Part shown: piece by piece, positions 61,390-64,000 of the stretch
How the letters are laid out: each line of letters begins with the position of its first letter
How positions within the stretch are numbered: the first letter of the stretch is position 1
Source: Acinetobacter marinus
GTDB lineage: Bacteria; Pseudomonadota; Gammaproteobacteria; Pseudomonadales; Moraxellaceae
Length of the DNA: 64,000 nucleotides
Assembly: GCF_900096915.1 (NCBI RefSeq)
Contig: NZ_FMYK01000002.1
Location: 310,001-374,000, forward strand
Reading direction: 5' to 3'
The notes under the pieces: model-generated
What the model saw: the letters and a program-made list of their open reading frames with translations, nothing else
The model's database searches: none
Told to the model about the DNA's origin: nothing
Program-made: the position numbers and the translations under genes

Positions 61390-62720
61390 GCCAGCCCAAT
61401 TCTGATCAAACCTTAAATATTCCAACAGCACACGATTCATTACAGACATGGCTTGACTACTGGACTTCGGTTCATGTCACCGCCATTGATCTGGGCTTAG
61501 AGCGTGTGCTTCCCGTGGCGCAGGCGCTAGGCGTGCTCAAGCCAAATCTTCAAGACCATGTCAAAGTGATCACGGTGGCAGGCACAAACGGCAAGGGTTC
61601 AACCACCACCACCATTGCCAGTATTCTCAAAGCCAGTGGTTACAACGTCGGCTTATATCAATCGCCACATATTTTCCAGTTCAACGAACGTGTCCGCATC
61701 AATAGCCAGCCTGTTGATGATGCTTTGCTGATTTATGCGTTTGTCGCTGTGGAAAATGCACGTCAACAATGTAACCTCACCTTATCTTTCTTTGAAGCGA
61801 CCACGCTTGCGGCATTTTATATCTTTAAGCAACAAGTCTGTGATGTCTGGGTGCTTGAAGTTGGGCTAGGTGGTCGGCTCGATGTGGTGAATATTATTGA
61901 TACTGATGTGGCGGTGATCACCAATATCGGCTTGGATCATGTCGATTGGCTCGGTGATACGATTGAAAAAATCGCTTTTGAAAAAGCAGGAATTATTCGC
62001 CCGAATATTCCAGTCATTTTTGCAAGTAGCCAAGATTTACCGCAAGCGGTTGCCGATAAAGTTACAGATTGCGATGCCAAGCTGATTCAATACAATCAAG
62101 ATTATTTCATTCATGAAGATCAAAGTGATAATGTGGACAGTTGGATTTTGGCAACTTCTGCGACAACGATGCGCTTGCCACATGGACATTTGGCGCAGAT
62201 CAATCAAGCGTCTGCCATCATGGCGGTATTGCAATCGGGTTTAAATATTCCCCTTGATGCAATCGAACAAGGTTTAGCGCAGGCACGACTTGCAGGGCGC
62301 TTTGAACAGCGCACATTCCAAGGGCAACAACTCATTTTGGATGTAGCGCACAATCCTCATGGGGCAGAATTTTTAACACAACAATTAACACGATATTTAC
62401 AATTACATCCAGAAATCACCCAAGTAAATGCGGTATTTTCTATGCTCGATGACAAAGACATCATCGGCGTGATCAAATTATTAACAAATCTTGTGCATCG
62501 GTGGTATATTGCGCCACTAGATGTGCCACGTGCGGCACCGCTGTCACGATTGCAAAGTGATTTGGCGCAGTTTGATCAAAGCGTGGTGGTGTCGGACACT
62601 GTGCGGGAGAGCTTTTTAAATGCGCTGGCACAATCCACATCGCAACAATTGATCTTGGTATTTGGCTCTTTTCACACCTTAGAAGCCGTTTGGGAGTGTT
62701 TGGTGAATGACAATGAATAA
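61386..62720 (+). CDS. folC: bifunctional folylpolyglutamate/dihydrofolate synthase
   Basis: Adds glutamate to dihydropteroate and folates. The 444-residue Mur-ligase-like enzyme has the ATP P-loop 'VAGTNGKGSTTTT', 'QSPHIFQFNERVRIN', 'EVGLGGRLDVVN' and 'LDVAHNPHG'. It begins with TTG overlapping the accD stop (TTGA); no nearby ATG preserves the N-terminus, so the rare start is accepted. It overlaps the next gene by 14 nt, showing tight coupling through the operon. Confidence 0.95.
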   Translation: MSQPNSDQTLNIPTAHDSLQTWLDYWTSVHVTAIDLGLERVLPVAQALGVLKPNLQDHVKVITVAGTNGKGSTTTTIASILKASGYNVGLYQSPHIFQFNERVRINSQPVDDALLIYAFVAVENARQQCNLTLSFFEATTLAAFYIFKQQVCDVWVLEVGLGGRLDVVNIIDTDVAVITNIGLDHVDWLGDTIEKIAFEKAGIIRPNIPVIFASSQDLPQAVADKVTDCDAKLIQYNQDYFIHEDQSDNVDSWILATSATTMRLPHGHLAQINQASAIMAVLQSGLNIPLDAIEQGLAQARLAGRFEQRTFQGQQLILDVAHNPHGAEFLTQQLTRYLQLHPEITQVNAVFSMLDDKDIIGVIKLLTNLVHRWYIAPLDVPRAAPLSRLQSDLAQFDQSVVVSDTVRESFLNALAQSTSQQLILVFGSFHTLEAVWECLVNDNE

Positions 62721-63744
62721 TAAGCAACGTCTATTTGGTGGCGTTGTGCTGCTTGGTGGTGGCGTGTTATTGGCAGCAATTTTATTAAAAGGTCAGCACC
62801 AAGAAGATACTCGCCCGCCACTTGCTCAGCAACAGGTGGAACAACCTGCACCAACGCAGACCGATAATGGAACGTCTGGCGAAATCGACCTGCAACCGAT
62901 GGCTGTCGATGTGGAAACCGAACGCCGTCTACTCGAAGAACAGCGTAAAGCCCGTGAAAAAGCCGTTGCCGAACAAGAGCAACTGGCTGCGCAATATCTC
63001 GCCATGCAACAGCAAGCCGAAGCCGATGCAGCACGTAAAGCTGCCGAAGAACATGCAGCACTTCTTGCGAGACGCCAAGGGCAAATGCAAAGCTCGGACA
63101 ATATTCCACCTGAATTAATCGAAAGCGAACAAGCCAAACTGGCGGCTGCCAAAAAAGCGGCGGATGAAAAGGCAAAAATCGCCGCACAAAAAGCCAAAGA
63201 TGCTGAAAAGCTGAAAAACGATGCCGAAGCCAAACGCAAAGCAGATGATGCGGAAAAAGTGAAAAAAGCCGAAGCGGACAAACGTCAAGCTGAAGCGGAT
63301 GCTAAGGCAAAAGCGAAAAAGGACGCTGAGGAAAAAGCTAAAAAAGAAGCCGATGCCAAACGTAAAGCTGAGGCTGAGAAAAAAGCCAAGCAAGAAGCAG
63401 ACGCCAAAGCGAAAAAGGAAGCTGACGCCAAGCGCAAAGCCGAAGAAGACAAAAAGAAAAAAGATGCTGAGAAAGCTCGCCAGCTCCTCGAAGGTGATAA
63501 AAATTGGATGGTACAAGTGGCATTGGCTGCCAACCAAGCCAATGCGGATGATGTCACCGCCAAACTGCAAGCCAAAGGCTATAAGGTCACGCAAAGTAAA
63601 ACCAGCAAAGGCGTGCGTATCATGGTCGGTCCATCAAAAAGCCGTGAAGCTGCCGATACCACACGTAAAAAGATCGCATCAGATAGTAGTCTTGGGATGA
63701 AGTCTGCATGGGTGATCGACTGGGTGCCGTTAGATCAGCGTTAA
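62707..63744 (+). CDS. SPOR-domain cell-division-type protein
   Basis: A 345-residue bitopic membrane protein: one N-terminal helix (about 8-28), a long Lys/Ala/Glu-rich helical region (about 75-260) with many AKKKADA-like repeats, and a C-terminal SPOR domain (about 265-345, 'WMVQVALAANQANADDVTAKLQAKGYKV...RIMVGPSKSREAA'). SPOR domains bind denuded glycan at the division septum. It sits after folC, the place of DedD in enterobacteria, so a DedD-like role is likely. ATG 62707 with GGAG upstream is chosen; ATG 62713 is an alternative. Confidence 0.9.
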   Translation: MTMNNKQRLFGGVVLLGGGVLLAAILLKGQHQEDTRPPLAQQQVEQPAPTQTDNGTSGEIDLQPMAVDVETERRLLEEQRKAREKAVAEQEQLAAQYLAMQQQAEADAARKAAEEHAALLARRQGQMQSSDNIPPELIESEQAKLAAAKKAADEKAKIAAQKAKDAEKLKNDAEAKRKADDAEKVKKAEADKRQAEADAKAKAKKDAEEKAKKEADAKRKAEAEKKAKQEADAKAKKEADAKRKAEEDKKKKDAEKARQLLEGDKNWMVQVALAANQANADDVTAKLQAKGYKVTQSKTSKGVRIMVGPSKSREAADTTRKKIASDSSLGMKSAWVIDWVPLDQR

Positions 63745-63774
63745 GTTGATGGTTTAAAGAAATGATGTACAAGA

Positions 63775-63798
63775 ACAGTCTGAGCGGGCTGTTTTTTT
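63775..63798 (+). terminator. intrinsic terminator after the SPOR gene
   Basis: ACAGTC/GGCTGT stem (63775-63780/63787-63792, one G-T pair) and a run of seven T's, 30 nt past the stop. It ends the accD-folC-SPOR unit. Confidence 0.8.
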
Positions 63799-63818
63799 GT
63801 GGTTTAAATGACCATAAT

Positions 63819-64000
63819 TTACTCGTCATCATTTCTAAAAACGACAAAAGTCAGTGTTCCATTGGACTCGGCACGATAAGCGCCATCTGCTTCTGCGAGA
63901 TGTGTTGCAAGCGCAGTGAAATTCCAAGCATCATCTTCTGAACAAGACACAATGTGCTCTTGAAGTTCAACGATGTCATGTTCTTCACCGTAGTCTTTAA
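63819..64000 (-). CDS. hypothetical protein, N-terminus outside window
   Basis: The last 59 codons of a minus-strand gene are visible, ending in TAA at 63819-63821. The fragment (KDYGEEHDIVELQEH... HLAEADGAYRAESNG... FVVFRNDDE) is acidic and reads as genuine coding sequence with no internal stop to the window edge. No family recognised from this part. It converges on the SPOR gene's terminator. Confidence 0.6.
   Translation of the reverse strand, partial: KDYGEEHDIVELQEHIVSCSEDDAWNFTALATHLAEADGAYRAESNGTLTFVVFRNDDE

Overview
The window looks like chromosomal DNA of an Acinetobacter (Moraxellaceae, Gammaproteobacteria). The evidence is a moderate, A+T-leaning composition, an AbeM-type MATE pump, a trpFB pair separated from a trpA-accD-folC-SPOR block, a fruBKA PTS operon whose first gene is a full FruB (EIIA-HPr-EI) fusion, RNase E divergent from RluC, and several families typical of this genus (HopJ-like protein, FATP-type acyl-CoA synthetase, PF10118 protein with an AraC partner). 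Nearly all of it is ordinary, densely packed chromosomal coding sequence. I see no intact prophage, insertion sequence or CRISPR array.

Layout. 1-5.5 kb: an A+T-rich gene cut by the window edge, HopJ-like protein, fluoride channel CrcB, a Sel1-repeat protein, an unusual PAS-like/LuxR-HTH/alpha-beta-hydrolase fusion, and an SH3-domain secreted protein. 5.5-9.3 kb: a probable minus-strand small RNA, an ABC1 kinase, AbeM-like MATE and a DMT transporter. 9.5-19.5 kb: HemW, two near-identical tRNA-Lys genes, acyl-CoA synthetase, RNase E, RluC and a HAD phosphatase. 19.5-22.4 kb: tatABC followed by a Tat-exported lipoprotein of the intradiol-dioxygenase fold. 22.4-30.3 kb: small membrane proteins, ThrB, HisF, aquaporin Z and a secreted DNA/RNA nuclease. 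30.7-34 kb: a Gln/Ala-rich secreted protein, Kup and tRNA-Ser, followed by what looks like a decayed integration site. 34.4-41.6 kb: fruBKA and a membrane glycosyltransferase. 41.8-48.5 kb: FNT channel, glutaminase-STAS, SelO, delta-9 desaturase, META lipoprotein and a phosphodiesterase. 48.9-51.7 kb: cobalamin adenosyltransferase and BtuB under a clear cobalamin riboswitch. 51.9-64 kb: trpF-trpB, DUF2804, PF10118 protein with AraC regulator, thioesterase, NhaC antiporter, then trpA-accD-folC-SPOR and the tail of one more gene.

Genes that act together: fruBKA takes up and phosphorylates fructose; TatABC could export the neighbouring twin-arginine lipoprotein; BtuB imports B12 and the adenosyltransferase makes its coenzyme form; TrpF, TrpB and TrpA are tryptophan enzymes split over about 7 kb. 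Most transcription units end in recognisable hairpin-T terminators. The non-coding parts of most interest are the candidate sRNA at 5615-5767, a repeat of about 200 bp present twice (27.3 and 48.7 kb) with a shared block at 57.8 kb, and the relic behind tRNA-Ser. Start codons were re-chosen where a Shine-Dalgarno sequence or the family's usual N-terminus decided it. All family calls come from reading motifs, not from a database search.
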